Below are positions 37,671-45,482 of a DNA stretch of 64,000 nucleotides, piece after piece. The number at the start of each line of letters is the position of its first letter. Position 1 is the first letter of the stretch. The DNA comes from Oceanicaulis sp. (GTDB taxonomy: Bacteria; Pseudomonadota; Alphaproteobacteria; Caulobacterales; Maricaulaceae). The notes under the pieces were generated by a model that was given only the letters and a program-made list of their open reading frames with translations, did no database searches and was not told the DNA's origin. The position numbers and the translations under genes are program-made. The DNA is taken from positions 932,813-996,812 of the forward strand of contig CP157796.1 in the NCBI GenBank assembly GCA_040112665.1. The letters are read 5' to 3'.

Positions 37671-39281
37671 TCACAGCCGCGCCACCCCGAACGTGTTGGG
37701 CTTCAGGGCACGCGCATCGCCCTCGGCGCAGATGTTGAGGCATTCGATAAGCACGGCGCGGGTGTCGCGCGGATCGATGATCCCGTCGTCCCACAGCCGG
37801 GCGGACGCGAACAAGGCGTGGGACTGCTCGGTCAGGCCCTGCTCGATCATCGCGCTCATGCCGGCGAGCTGATCTTCGTCGGTCTCGATCCCGGCGCGGG
37901 CGTTCTTCTGGCGGGTGACGATCTCCATCACCTTGGCCGCCTGCGCGCCGCCCATCACCGCGGTGCGCGCGGTCGGCCAGGCGAAGATGAAGCGCGGATC
38001 GAAGCCGCGCCCGCACATGCCGTAATTGCCTGCACCGTAAGAGCCGCCCAGCACGATGGTGATCTTCGGCACGCGCGCGTTCGCGACCGCCTGGATCATC
38101 TTCGAGCCGTGCTTGATCGCCCCGTCGCGCTCGGCCTTGGAGCCGACCATGTAGCCGGTGGTGTTCTGTAGAAAGACGATCGGCGTATCGGACTGATCGC
38201 ACAGCTGGATGAACTGGCCCGCCTTGGTGGAGCCCTCGGGCTGGATCGGGCCGTTATTGCCCAGGATTCCGACCAGCCGTCCGCCGATACGGGCGTGGCC
38301 GCACACGGTCTCAGACCCGTAGCGCGCCTTGAACTCCAGAAAGTCCGAGCCGTCGGTGATGCGCGCGATCACCTCGCGCACGTCATAGGGCGTGCGGTCG
38401 TCGGCGGGCACGATCCCCATCAGCTCTTCAGCGTCGTAGTTCGGACCGGGACCCTCGAACCGTCCCGTCGCGGCGTCCCAGTTGAGCTTGTCCATGATCT
38501 CACGGGCGTAGGCGAGCGCTTGGGCGTCGTCCTCGGCCACGTATTCGCCAAGCCCCGTCACCTCGCCGTGCAGATCCGCGCCGCCCAGGCTTTCCTCGTC
38601 GGCGTCCTCGCCGATGGCAGCTTTGACCAGGGGCGGGCCGGCGAGGAAGATCTTCGACTTTTTCCGCACAAGGACGACATAATCGCTGAGGCCCGGCAGA
38701 TAGGCCCCGCCGGCGGTCGAGCTCCCGTGCACGACGGCGATCTGCGGGATGCCCGCCGCGCTCATCCGCGCCTGATTGGCGAAGCTGCGCCCGCCGTCGA
38801 CGAAGATCTCGGACTGATACAGAAGATTCGCCCCGCCGGACTCCACCAGATGGATCATCGGCAGCTTGTTTGAAAACGCGATCTCCTGCGCGCGCAGGGA
38901 TTTTTTCAGCCCCATGGGCGCGATCGTGCCGCCCTTGATGGCGCTGTCCGATGCGCTGACCACGCAGCGCTTGCCAGCCACCACGCCGATGCCGACCACC
39001 ATGCCCCCGCCCGACGCGCCGCGGTCGCCGTCGTCGTCGTGCATTTTCAGGCCCGCGAGCGGCGCGATCTCCAGAAAGGGCGCGTCGCGATCGACGAGGC
39101 GCGCCACGCGCTCGCGCGGAAGAAGCTGGCCGCGCTCCTCGAAGCGGGATTTCTTGGCCGCCGAATTCGCCCGGACCTTGTCTTCAAGCGCGCGCACTTC
39201 GGCGAGCTTTTCGGCCATCGCCTCGGCGGCCTTGCGATAGCCGTCAGAGCCGGTGTTGAGCTGAGAGCGCAGGGCCGGCAT
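37671..39281 (-). CDS. Acyl-CoA carboxylase carboxyltransferase (beta) subunit, MCC/geranyl-CoA carboxylase type
   Basis: A 536-residue crotonase-fold carboxyltransferase; length fits the MCC/GCC beta family. Features: GASGGGMVVGIGVVAGKRC, GGTIAPMGLKKSLRAQEIA, GSSTAGGAYLPGLSDYVVLV, LAGPPLVKAAIGED, NTTGYMVGSKAERDG and GGSYGAGNYGMCGRGFDPRF. The substrate-pocket segment reads GGRSFANQARMSAAG, whereas methylcrotonyl-CoA carboxylases usually have FFNQAN. A smaller residue there would suit a longer acyl group such as geranyl-CoA (inference). The start overlaps the SDR stop (TGATG). Partner of the biotinylated subunit at 33377-35341. Confidence 0.93.
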   Translation of the reverse strand: MPALRSQLNTGSDGYRKAAEAMAEKLAEVRALEDKVRANSAAKKSRFEERGQLLPRERVARLVDRDAPFLEIAPLAGLKMHDDDGDRGASGGGMVVGIGVVAGKRCVVSASDSAIKGGTIAPMGLKKSLRAQEIAFSNKLPMIHLVESGGANLLYQSEIFVDGGRSFANQARMSAAGIPQIAVVHGSSTAGGAYLPGLSDYVVLVRKKSKIFLAGPPLVKAAIGEDADEESLGGADLHGEVTGLGEYVAEDDAQALAYAREIMDKLNWDAATGRFEGPGPNYDAEELMGIVPADDRTPYDVREVIARITDGSDFLEFKARYGSETVCGHARIGGRLVGILGNNGPIQPEGSTKAGQFIQLCDQSDTPIVFLQNTTGYMVGSKAERDGAIKHGSKMIQAVANARVPKITIVLGGSYGAGNYGMCGRGFDPRFIFAWPTARTAVMGGAQAAKVMEIVTRQKNARAGIETDEDQLAGMSAMIEQGLTEQSHALFASARLWDDGIIDPRDTRAVLIECLNICAEGDARALKPNTFGVARL

Positions 39282-40174
39282 CAGGCCTCCTCCCCGCGCA
39301 GGACCTTGGGGTCGACGGCGCGGTGAAAGCCGTTGAACACCTCGAACTTGTCGTGCGCTTCAAGCGGCCAGTGCCGGCCGCCCAGCGGCGCGCCGCCGTC
39401 GACCTGGATCTGGGCTCCCGTGATGAAGGCCGCAGCCGGCGACAGCAGAAACACGATCGCCGCGCTCACTTCTGCCTCCGAGCCCAGCCGCTGGGCGGGC
39501 AGGTGCTGTTTCAGATACGGGATCATCGCGCGCACCGCGCCACCATAGGTGTCCATGCCGGAGCTGGCGATCCAGCCCGGCGCGACGGCGTTCACGCGCA
39601 CGCCGTGCTTGCCCCACTCGACCGCGGCGGTCTGGGTGAGGTTGAACATGCCCGCACGCGCAGCGCCCGAATGGGCCATGCCGGGCATGCCCGCATGCAT
39701 ATCGGCGGTGACGTTCACGATCGCCCCGCCGTTTTCCTTCATGGCGCTCGCGAAGACCGCCTTCATCATCTGCCAGCCGCCGGTCAGATTGGTGGCGATC
39801 ACCGCCTCCCAGCCCTTTTTCGAGATGTTGGCGATCTCGGCGGGGAACTGGCCGCCGGCGTTGTTGACCAGCCCGTCGATCCGGCCGTGCCGCTCCATGA
39901 TGGCGGCGACATTTTCGCTCACCGCCTCTTCGTCGCGGATGTCGAACGCGGCGATGTCGCACGAGCCCCCGTCCGCGCCGATTTCGTTCGCAACGGCTTC
40001 GAGCTTCTCCGGCTTGCGGCCGGTGATCACGACATGAGCGCCCAGGCTCGCGAGCTCGTGCGCGGTGCAGCGGCCGATCCCGGACCCGCCGCCGGTGACG
40101 ACAACGACCCGGCCTTTGAAAAGGCCGGGCCGGAACACGCTGTCATAGCGGGCGTTCGCGGCGTTCTCGCTCAT
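39281..40174 (-). CDS. Short-chain dehydrogenase/reductase
   Basis: A 297-residue SDR. Cofactor motif TGGGSGIGRCTAHEL lies near residues 27-41, NNAGGQFPAEI follows, and substrate-side residues are in NVTADMHAG. The usual Y-x3-K is not obvious: the matching region reads AHSGAARAGMFNLTQTAAVEW, with Gly-Ala-Ala-Arg-Ala where Tyr-x3-Lys is expected. This variant occurs in trans-2-enoyl-CoA reductase-like SDRs, so classic alcohol dehydrogenase chemistry is doubtful. It is the first gene of the minus-strand catabolic operon. AtuG of Pseudomonas terpene clusters is an SDR in a comparable place. Confidence 0.9.
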   Translation of the reverse strand: MSENAANARYDSVFRPGLFKGRVVVVTGGGSGIGRCTAHELASLGAHVVITGRKPEKLEAVANEIGADGGSCDIAAFDIRDEEAVSENVAAIMERHGRIDGLVNNAGGQFPAEIANISKKGWEAVIATNLTGGWQMMKAVFASAMKENGGAIVNVTADMHAGMPGMAHSGAARAGMFNLTQTAAVEWGKHGVRVNAVAPGWIASSGMDTYGGAVRAMIPYLKQHLPAQRLGSEAEVSAAIVFLLSPAAAFITGAQIQVDGGAPLGGRHWPLEAHDKFEVFNGFHRAVDPKVLRGEEA

Positions 40175-40223
40175 CTGGCGCCCGTCTCCTCCCTGACTGG
40201 TGCGGGTGAAGCGTCCCCCGAAC

Positions 40224-40258
40224 TGACGTATACGTCAAGCGTCTCTTGTGAACGTCAA
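40224..40258. promoter_or_regulatory. Candidate MerR/LiuR-type operator between SDR operon and regulator
   Basis: A perfect 14-base palindrome TGACGTATACGTCA spans 40224-40237. On the minus strand a TTGACG hexamer occurs at 40258-40253 and again at 40238-40233, exactly 20 bases apart. The long-spaced, palindrome-centred layout is what MerR-family activators use, and the half site TGACGT resembles the motif I recall for LiuR regulators. The site lies between the divergent catabolic operon and the MerR gene, so it could control both. Confidence 0.6.
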
Positions 40259-40296
40259 GCCGATGGCCTTACTCTGTGCGCCGACAGGGGACGGAC

Positions 40297-40701
40297 ATGA
40301 CCGAGACCACAGATCACGCAGACGCGCTCTACGGGATCGCCGAGCTGGCCGAGCGCCACGGCGTGACGCCGCGCACTATCCGGTTCTACGAATCCAAGGG
40401 TTTGCTGAAGCCCCAGCGCGTCGGCGCGCAGCGCGTCTTCACCGAGGCCGACAGCACGCGGCTGGGCTTGATCCTGCGCGCCAAGGCGATCGGGTCCTCG
40501 CTGGCCGACATCAAGACCTTCCTCGAGCTTTACGGCCGCGAGGGCGAAGGCCGGGTCCGCCAGCTCGAATTCGTCATCGACAAGACCGCCGCGGAGATAA
40601 AGGCGCTCGAAGCCAAGCGCGCCCAGATCGAAACCACGCTCGCCGAGCTGCGCACCATCCATCAGGGCGCCAGGGACAGGCTCGCGCGGCGGCGAGGCTA
40701 G
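40297..40701 (+). CDS. MerR family transcriptional regulator (LiuR-like)
   Basis: A 134-residue protein. The winged-helix N-terminus is clear: YGIAELAERHGVTPRTIRFYESKGLLKPQRVGAQRVF, then the helix ILRAKAIGSSLADIKTFLELY and a dimerising coiled coil (residues about 85-125). No Cys metal site is visible, so it should sense an organic ligand such as an acyl-CoA. ATG 40297 has AGGGGAC upstream, preferred over the earlier in-frame start at 40276. Divergent from the catabolic operon. MerR-type LiuR proteins regulate branched-chain acyl-CoA pathways in proteobacteria. Confidence 0.9.
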   Translation: MTETTDHADALYGIAELAERHGVTPRTIRFYESKGLLKPQRVGAQRVFTEADSTRLGLILRAKAIGSSLADIKTFLELYGREGEGRVRQLEFVIDKTAAEIKALEAKRAQIETTLAELRTIHQGARDRLARRRG

Positions 40702-40711
40702 GAGCCGAGCG

Positions 40712-41290
40712 CTAGGGCGGGGTGTTTTCCGGCGTGTCAGGGCGGGCGAGTTCAAGAAATCTGTAGCCGGGATCGTCGGGGGAGACCGAAAGGTCTTTGG
40801 TGAAAATGATCCGACGCCGCACCGAACGGTCAAACTGGTGTTGCCAGAGCGCCTGTCTCACCCATTGCCGCTCCATTTCCGCTGCCATCGCCTCAAGCTC
40901 CTCAAGGCCCTTCCCGGACGAGCGCCAACGGAAATAGAGAAGCTCGAACAGCATCGACTGGCGATGAGCCTCCATCCAGGGCTCGCGCGGCAGCGGCGGA
41001 CCCAGCGCCCAGTGACGATTTTCATCGGCCGCAAGAGTCCAGCGTTCGTACATGATGTAGCATTCCAGTGCGGCGAGATCTCCAGTCCGCCAATGGTTCC
41101 ACGTCTCCGCGTCAATCGGATCGCGCTCCACCGCAGCCGCTTGCTCCGGACACGCCACTCTCCAGGCTTCGAACAGGCGGGCGGCTTCGTCGGGCTCGCC
41201 GCAGGACGCCAGGATCGCCGCAAGACCTCCGGCTCCCGCCGCGGCGACGGTCCTCCACACCCTCCCCGATTTATCCGCTCGCGATCGCAT
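40712..41290 (-). CDS. Predicted lipoprotein of unknown function
   Basis: A 192-residue protein. From ATG 41290 the N-terminus reads MRSRADKSGRVWRTVAAAGAGGLAAILASCGEP, a lipoprotein signal with lipobox ILASC. The mature part is acidic and Trp-rich (ETWNHWRTGDLAALECYIMYERW) with helices and a basic C-terminal part. An in-frame extension to 41368 exists but would put 26 residues before the signal. No family recognised. It is convergent with the MerR gene (10-base gap) and divergent from the coiled-coil gene at 41327. Confidence 0.65.
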   Translation of the reverse strand: MRSRADKSGRVWRTVAAAGAGGLAAILASCGEPDEAARLFEAWRVACPEQAAAVERDPIDAETWNHWRTGDLAALECYIMYERWTLAADENRHWALGPPLPREPWMEAHRQSMLFELLYFRWRSSGKGLEELEAMAAEMERQWVRQALWQHQFDRSVRRRIIFTKDLSVSPDDPGYRFLELARPDTPENTPP

Positions 41291-41326
41291 CAGGTGATAA
41301 TGGCGCACCTTGAAGAGGAGCGCCAC

Positions 41327-41866
41327 ATGTATAAAGCGAACGGTAAACCGCTTCGTAGAGGCGAGCACAGGCCTTGCGAAGCCCTGCGTGAGACAATCTG
41401 CGAAGCGACCAGCGAGATTGACGCACTCAATTACGAGGAGCGACAGCTCATCGATATCGAGGCGAACCTTGATCGCGATCTCAAGGCATTGGGATGGGCG
41501 AGAAACCAGCTTGATGCGCTCTCACGCATTCCCGATCACGGAGCGTGCATAACCGAAATGGAAGCCCGGCAGCGCCTTCAGGCCCAGCGGCGCCAATTGC
41601 GCGCCGTGCTGAGACGGGTGCGTCGCAGTCCCAACATTCATAATGATCTGACGATCGAGGCAATCCGGCAGACGGCTGCAGCAGAAGGACGCAGTCTCTC
41701 CGAGGTCGAGCGCAATCTGATCACCCGAGCTCGGACCATTAGCCGTCGGCTCAAAGAAATCCACGAGGCTCGAGCTGATGCGGAGCGTCTTCTCGCTAAT
41801 GCGGGTCGGCGGGCGGATGCGGAGGGCTGCGATCGTGAATACGTAAATCAGTGGTGCTCTCGATAA
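41327..41866 (+). CDS. Unknown charged coiled-coil protein
   Basis: A 179-residue protein starting at ATG 41327 after a strong AGAGGAG Shine-Dalgarno. The sequence is almost wholly charged helix: ALRETICEATSEIDALNYEERQ, LQAQRRQLRAVLRRVRRSP and ISRRLKEIHEARADAERLLAN suggest coiled coils. No signal peptide or membrane segment. Base use is somewhat more AT-rich than the neighbours, with fewer G/C third positions, so it may be recently acquired. No family recognised. Longer in-frame starts upstream would overlap the divergent lipoprotein gene. Confidence 0.65.
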   Translation: MYKANGKPLRRGEHRPCEALRETICEATSEIDALNYEERQLIDIEANLDRDLKALGWARNQLDALSRIPDHGACITEMEARQRLQAQRRQLRAVLRRVRRSPNIHNDLTIEAIRQTAAAEGRSLSEVERNLITRARTISRRLKEIHEARADAERLLANAGRRADAEGCDREYVNQWCSR

Positions 41867-41869
41867 CGT

Positions 41870-43348
41870 CTAGGCCACCCGCTTCACCGCCTCCGCCCAG
41901 CCCATAAGCCGCCGGTTGCGTTCGTCCTCGCCCATGGCCGGGGCGAAGCGGTCCCGGGCGCGCCAGCGGGCGCGCACGTCTTCGACGCCGCCATAAATCC
42001 CTGCGCCGAGCCCGGCGAGGAAGGCTGCGCCCCAGGCGGTGGCTTCGGGGTTTTCGGGCCTGACGGTCTGCACCGCGCACAGATCGGCCAGGCGCTGCAT
42101 CAGGCTGGCGTTCACCGCCATGCCGCCGTCGACCTTCAGGCTTTCCACCGTCACGCCGTCTGCGGCCATCGCGGTCAGAAGATCGTGGGTCTGATAGGCG
42201 ACCGAGTCCAGCGCCGCCCGGGCGATCTCCGCCCGGCCCGCGCCGCGTGTGAGCCCGGTGATCGCGGCGCGCGCGTCCGGGTTCCACCACGGCGCGCCGA
42301 GCCCTGAGAAGGCGGGGACCAGATAGACGCCGCTTTCAGGATCGGCGTCGGCGGCCAGCGCCTCGATCTCGCCGGCCCGCGCGATGATCCCCAGCCCGTC
42401 GCGCAGCCATTGCACGGTCGAGCCGGCGCTGAGGATCGAGCCTTCAAGCGCGAAGCGGCTCTCCCCGCCCAGCCGCCAGGCGGTGGTGGACAGAAGCCGG
42501 TTCTGCGAGCGCACGAGCTCAGCGCCGGTGTGAACCAGCATGAAGGCGCCGGTGCCGTAGGTGGATTTCATCTCACCGGGGCCGAGGCACGCCTGGCCGA
42601 TCGCCGCGGCCTGCTGATCGCCGGCGCCGCCCGTGATCGGGATCGGACGGCCGAACAGATTGGGCTCGGTCTCCGCCCAGAACCCCGCGCTGTCGACGAT
42701 GTCTGGAAGGAGGGCGCGCGGCGCGCCGAACAGCGCCAGCAGATCGTCGTCCCAGTCGCCGCGCTCGAGCCCGTAAAGCGCGGTGCGGCTGGCGTTCGTC
42801 GCCTCGATGAGATGGGTTGTCCCGCCGGTCAGCCGCCAGACCAGCCAGCTGTCGATCGTGCCGAAGCACAGCGCGCCGGCTTCGGCCTTCTTGCGCGCGC
42901 CCGGCACCTGGTCGAGCAGCCAAGAGATCTTGGTCGCGGAGAAGTACGGGTCGAGCACCAGCCCGGCGCGCTCGGCGACCAGCGCTTCCGCGCCCTCGGC
43001 TCTAAGGCGCGCGCACAGATCGGCGGTGCGCCGGTCCTGCCAGACGATGGCGTTATGGATGGGCCGGCCGGTCGCGCGCTCCCAGATCAGCGTGGTCTCG
43101 CGCTGATTGGTGATCCCGAGCGCGGCGATCTCCCAGCCTTGCGCCTCGGCGTCGGACACGGCGCGGCGGCTTGTCGACAGCACCGTCGCCCAGATCACTT
43201 CGGGATCGTGCTCGACCCAGCCCGAGCGCGGATAGATCTGCGCGAACTCTTCCTGGGCGCTGGCGATCACCCGGCCTTCGGTGTCGAACACCAGGGCGCG
43301 CGAGGAGGTGGTGCCCTGGTCGATGGCGAGCAGCGCGGTTTTGGTCAT
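41870..43348 (-). CDS. glpK: Glycerol kinase
   Basis: A 492-residue FGGY-family kinase of normal GlpK length, making glycerol 3-phosphate from glycerol and ATP. Visible motifs: LLAIDQGTTSSRALVFD at the N-terminus, GWVEHDPEVIW, FSATKISWLLDQVPG, GGAGDQQAAAIGQACLGPGE and STYGTGAFMLVHTG. FSGLGAPWWNPDARAAITGLTRG closes the second FGGY half. ATG 43348 matches the family start; the frame is open further upstream but that part is not homologous. No glpF or glpD nearby. A divergent monoacylglycerol-lipase-like gene could supply glycerol. Confidence 0.96.
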   Translation of the reverse strand: MTKTALLAIDQGTTSSRALVFDTEGRVIASAQEEFAQIYPRSGWVEHDPEVIWATVLSTSRRAVSDAEAQGWEIAALGITNQRETTLIWERATGRPIHNAIVWQDRRTADLCARLRAEGAEALVAERAGLVLDPYFSATKISWLLDQVPGARKKAEAGALCFGTIDSWLVWRLTGGTTHLIEATNASRTALYGLERGDWDDDLLALFGAPRALLPDIVDSAGFWAETEPNLFGRPIPITGGAGDQQAAAIGQACLGPGEMKSTYGTGAFMLVHTGAELVRSQNRLLSTTAWRLGGESRFALEGSILSAGSTVQWLRDGLGIIARAGEIEALAADADPESGVYLVPAFSGLGAPWWNPDARAAITGLTRGAGRAEIARAALDSVAYQTHDLLTAMAADGVTVESLKVDGGMAVNASLMQRLADLCAVQTVRPENPEATAWGAAFLAGLGAGIYGGVEDVRARWRARDRFAPAMGEDERNRRLMGWAEAVKRVA

Positions 43349-43416
43349 AGCGAAACGGCTCGTGCTGATTATGCTGCCCGCCACGCTAAGCCGCCTCGAG
43401 CAAACGGAGAACCCCG

Positions 43417-44367
43417 ATGCGCTTCGAACCGGAAATCCTCGATTCGCCCTCCGGCGCCCGGCTCGCGGTCCGGGTCCGCGCGCCCGAGGGCGAACCCAGA
43501 GGGATCGTGCAGATCCATCACGGCCTGTCCGAGCATGCCGGCCGCTACGAGGACTTCGCCGAGTTCCTCGCCGATCGAGGCTTCGCGGTCGGCGCGCACG
43601 ACCATCGCGGCCATGGCCGCACCGACGCGGACGACGCGTTGCCGGGCGTGTTCGCCGCGAAGGACGGCGCGGGAAAGGTGACAACGGACGCGCTGGCGGT
43701 GGAGACGCTTCTGCGCACGCGCTTTGCCGACACGCCGCTCATCGTGTTCGGCCATTCCATGGGCGGGGTGATTGCGATGAACCACGCCATGCAGCGCGAT
43801 GACGCCCGCCAGGGCGGCCCGCTGGCCGGGCTTGCGATCTGGAATTCCAATCTCGATCTCGGCCCCCGCGCAGGGCTCATCCGCTTCGTTCTGGGCGCCG
43901 AAAAGCTCTTCAGGAAGAAGACCGCGCCGTCGAGCTGGATGGACGCGCTGACCTTCTCGGCCTGGGGCAAGGCGGTGAAGGGCGGGTCGTCCCGGTTCGA
44001 CTGGCTCAGCCGGGACGCGGACGCGGTGAAGGCCTATGTCGACGATCCGCTGTGCGGCCGGGCCGCGTCGATCTCGCTGTGGGAGGACCTGTTGCGGCTC
44101 AACGAGATCGGCGAGGACGAGCACCGCCTGCGCAATCTCAGGACCGATCTGCCGATCCATCTGGCCACGGGCGGCGAGGATCCGGCGACCGACAAGGGCA
44201 AGGCGGTCAAGACGCTGGCTTCGCGGCTCTATAACGCGCGCTTCACCGACGTCACCATGCGTTTTGATCCGTCGGGCCGCCACGAGACGCTCAACGATCT
44301 CGGCAAGGACAAGGCGATGGAGGATTTCGCCGACTGGGCCGGGCGGGTCTTCACCCAGACCGGCTAG
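43417..44367 (+). CDS. Alpha/beta hydrolase, monoacylglycerol lipase-like
   Basis: A 316-residue protein of the lysophospholipase/MGL group. HHGLSEHAGRYEDFAEFLADRG, HDHRGHGRTDADD (the family HG-loop region) and the nucleophile motif GHSMGGVIAMNHA near residue 110 are typical. The acid is probably in GGEDPATDKG and the His in SGRHETLND. It is divergent from glpK, which would use the released glycerol. The product name is inference from family and context. The stop codon overlaps the convergent Sel1 gene stop in CTAG. Confidence 0.9.
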   Translation: MRFEPEILDSPSGARLAVRVRAPEGEPRGIVQIHHGLSEHAGRYEDFAEFLADRGFAVGAHDHRGHGRTDADDALPGVFAAKDGAGKVTTDALAVETLLRTRFADTPLIVFGHSMGGVIAMNHAMQRDDARQGGPLAGLAIWNSNLDLGPRAGLIRFVLGAEKLFRKKTAPSSWMDALTFSAWGKAVKGGSSRFDWLSRDADAVKAYVDDPLCGRAASISLWEDLLRLNEIGEDEHRLRNLRTDLPIHLATGGEDPATDKGKAVKTLASRLYNARFTDVTMRFDPSGRHETLNDLGKDKAMEDFADWAGRVFTQTG

Positions 44368-45482
44368 CCAGCAGCGCCTGCGATCGCCTCGGCTTCCAGC
44401 GTTTCGCGCCGCGTGGTGGGGATGGCGCGTTCGAGCGCGGCTTCGAGCCGGTTGCGGTCGGGATCGTCTTTCAGCGAGCCCGGCCGGTCGAAGCCGGCGC
44501 GCAGCGCCCAGACATAGGCGCGTTCGAGATCGCGGCCCGTCCCGTCCCCGGTCGCCAGCGCATAGGCGTAGAGGAACTGGCTCTCGGGATCGCCGGCTTC
44601 GGCGCCCCGGCGCGCCCAGCGCGCGGCCCGGACCGGATCGGCGGACAGCCCCGGCGCGCCCTGATAGTAGAGAAGCGCGAGCTGGCCCATGGCGGCGGGC
44701 TGGTTCAGCTCGGCGGCGATCTGCATCAGTGCGGCGCCGCGTTCGGGGTCAGCCGCCTCGCCTTCGCCGTTGAGATGCATGCTCGCGGCCATCAGCGCGC
44801 CGTAGGCCACGCCGTTCTCGCCGGCCTGTTCGTACCAGTTGCGCGCGGCGGTGAGGTCCTTCGGGCCGTGCACCCATTCGCCCAGCGCATGGGCGTAGTC
44901 GGTATAGGCCTGCACCCGCCCGCTTTCAGAGGCCAGGCGCAGCCAGTCGATCGCGGTTTGCGCGTCGCCCGGATCGCCGTCTTCCATCAGGTAGAGCCCG
45001 TATTCGTGCGCGGCGCGCGCATCGCCGGTCTCGGCGGCCCGCGCGATCCAGTCGCGCGCGGCGAAGCGGGTGAGCCCGCCGCGTTCGGAACTGGCGAGCC
45101 GGGAGAGGGTCACCATCGCATCGGCGTCGCCGCGCTCGGCCGCCCGGCGCAGCCAGCGCACGGCGGCCTCGTCGTCCTGACCGCGCGAGGACAGGCCGTG
45201 CAGAAGAATATGACCGGCCATCAGCGCCCCGGCGGGCTGGCCGGCGGCGGCGGCGGTTTCGGCGTAGGTCAGCGCGCCGTCCCAGTCTTCGAGCATCGCC
45301 GCGCGCAGCGAGCGCGCCATGGCGCTGTCGGCGGCGGAGCGGCCCTCGACCGCCGCGCCGGTGTCGTCGCGCGCGACCGCCTCGCCCAGGGAGGGCGGCA
45401 GGGCCGGGGGGTCGTCGGCGTGAGCCGCCGCGAGACCCGCAAGGCCCGCGCTCAGGACAAGAGCTTTGAGAACGCCGCGCAT
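44364..45482 (-). CDS. Exported Sel1-repeat (TPR-like) protein
   Basis: A 372-residue protein with a signal peptide (MRGVLKALVLSAGLAGLAAAHADD), probably periplasmic. From about residue 90 on it consists of Sel1-like repeats of roughly 36 residues, for example AAVRWLRRAAERGDADAMV, AIDWLRLASESGRVQAYTDYAH, ARNWYEQAGENGVAYGALMA and AARWARRGAEAGDPESQFLYA. Such arrays act as protein-binding scaffolds. Start chosen at ATG 45482 because it gives the signal peptide; it lies within the 3' end of thiE (31-base overlap), so the two are probably co-transcribed. Confidence 0.88.
   Translation of the reverse strand: MRGVLKALVLSAGLAGLAAAHADDPPALPPSLGEAVARDDTGAAVEGRSAADSAMARSLRAAMLEDWDGALTYAETAAAAGQPAGALMAGHILLHGLSSRGQDDEAAVRWLRRAAERGDADAMVTLSRLASSERGGLTRFAARDWIARAAETGDARAAHEYGLYLMEDGDPGDAQTAIDWLRLASESGRVQAYTDYAHALGEWVHGPKDLTAARNWYEQAGENGVAYGALMAASMHLNGEGEAADPERGAALMQIAAELNQPAAMGQLALLYYQGAPGLSADPVRAARWARRGAEAGDPESQFLYAYALATGDGTGRDLERAYVWALRAGFDRPGSLKDDPDRNRLEAALERAIPTTRRETLEAEAIAGAAG

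Noticed and set aside
37521..38171. Plus-strand frame starting in the palindromic element at 37.5 kb
   Set aside because: It runs from the repeat into the antisense of the carboxyltransferase gene and has no support.
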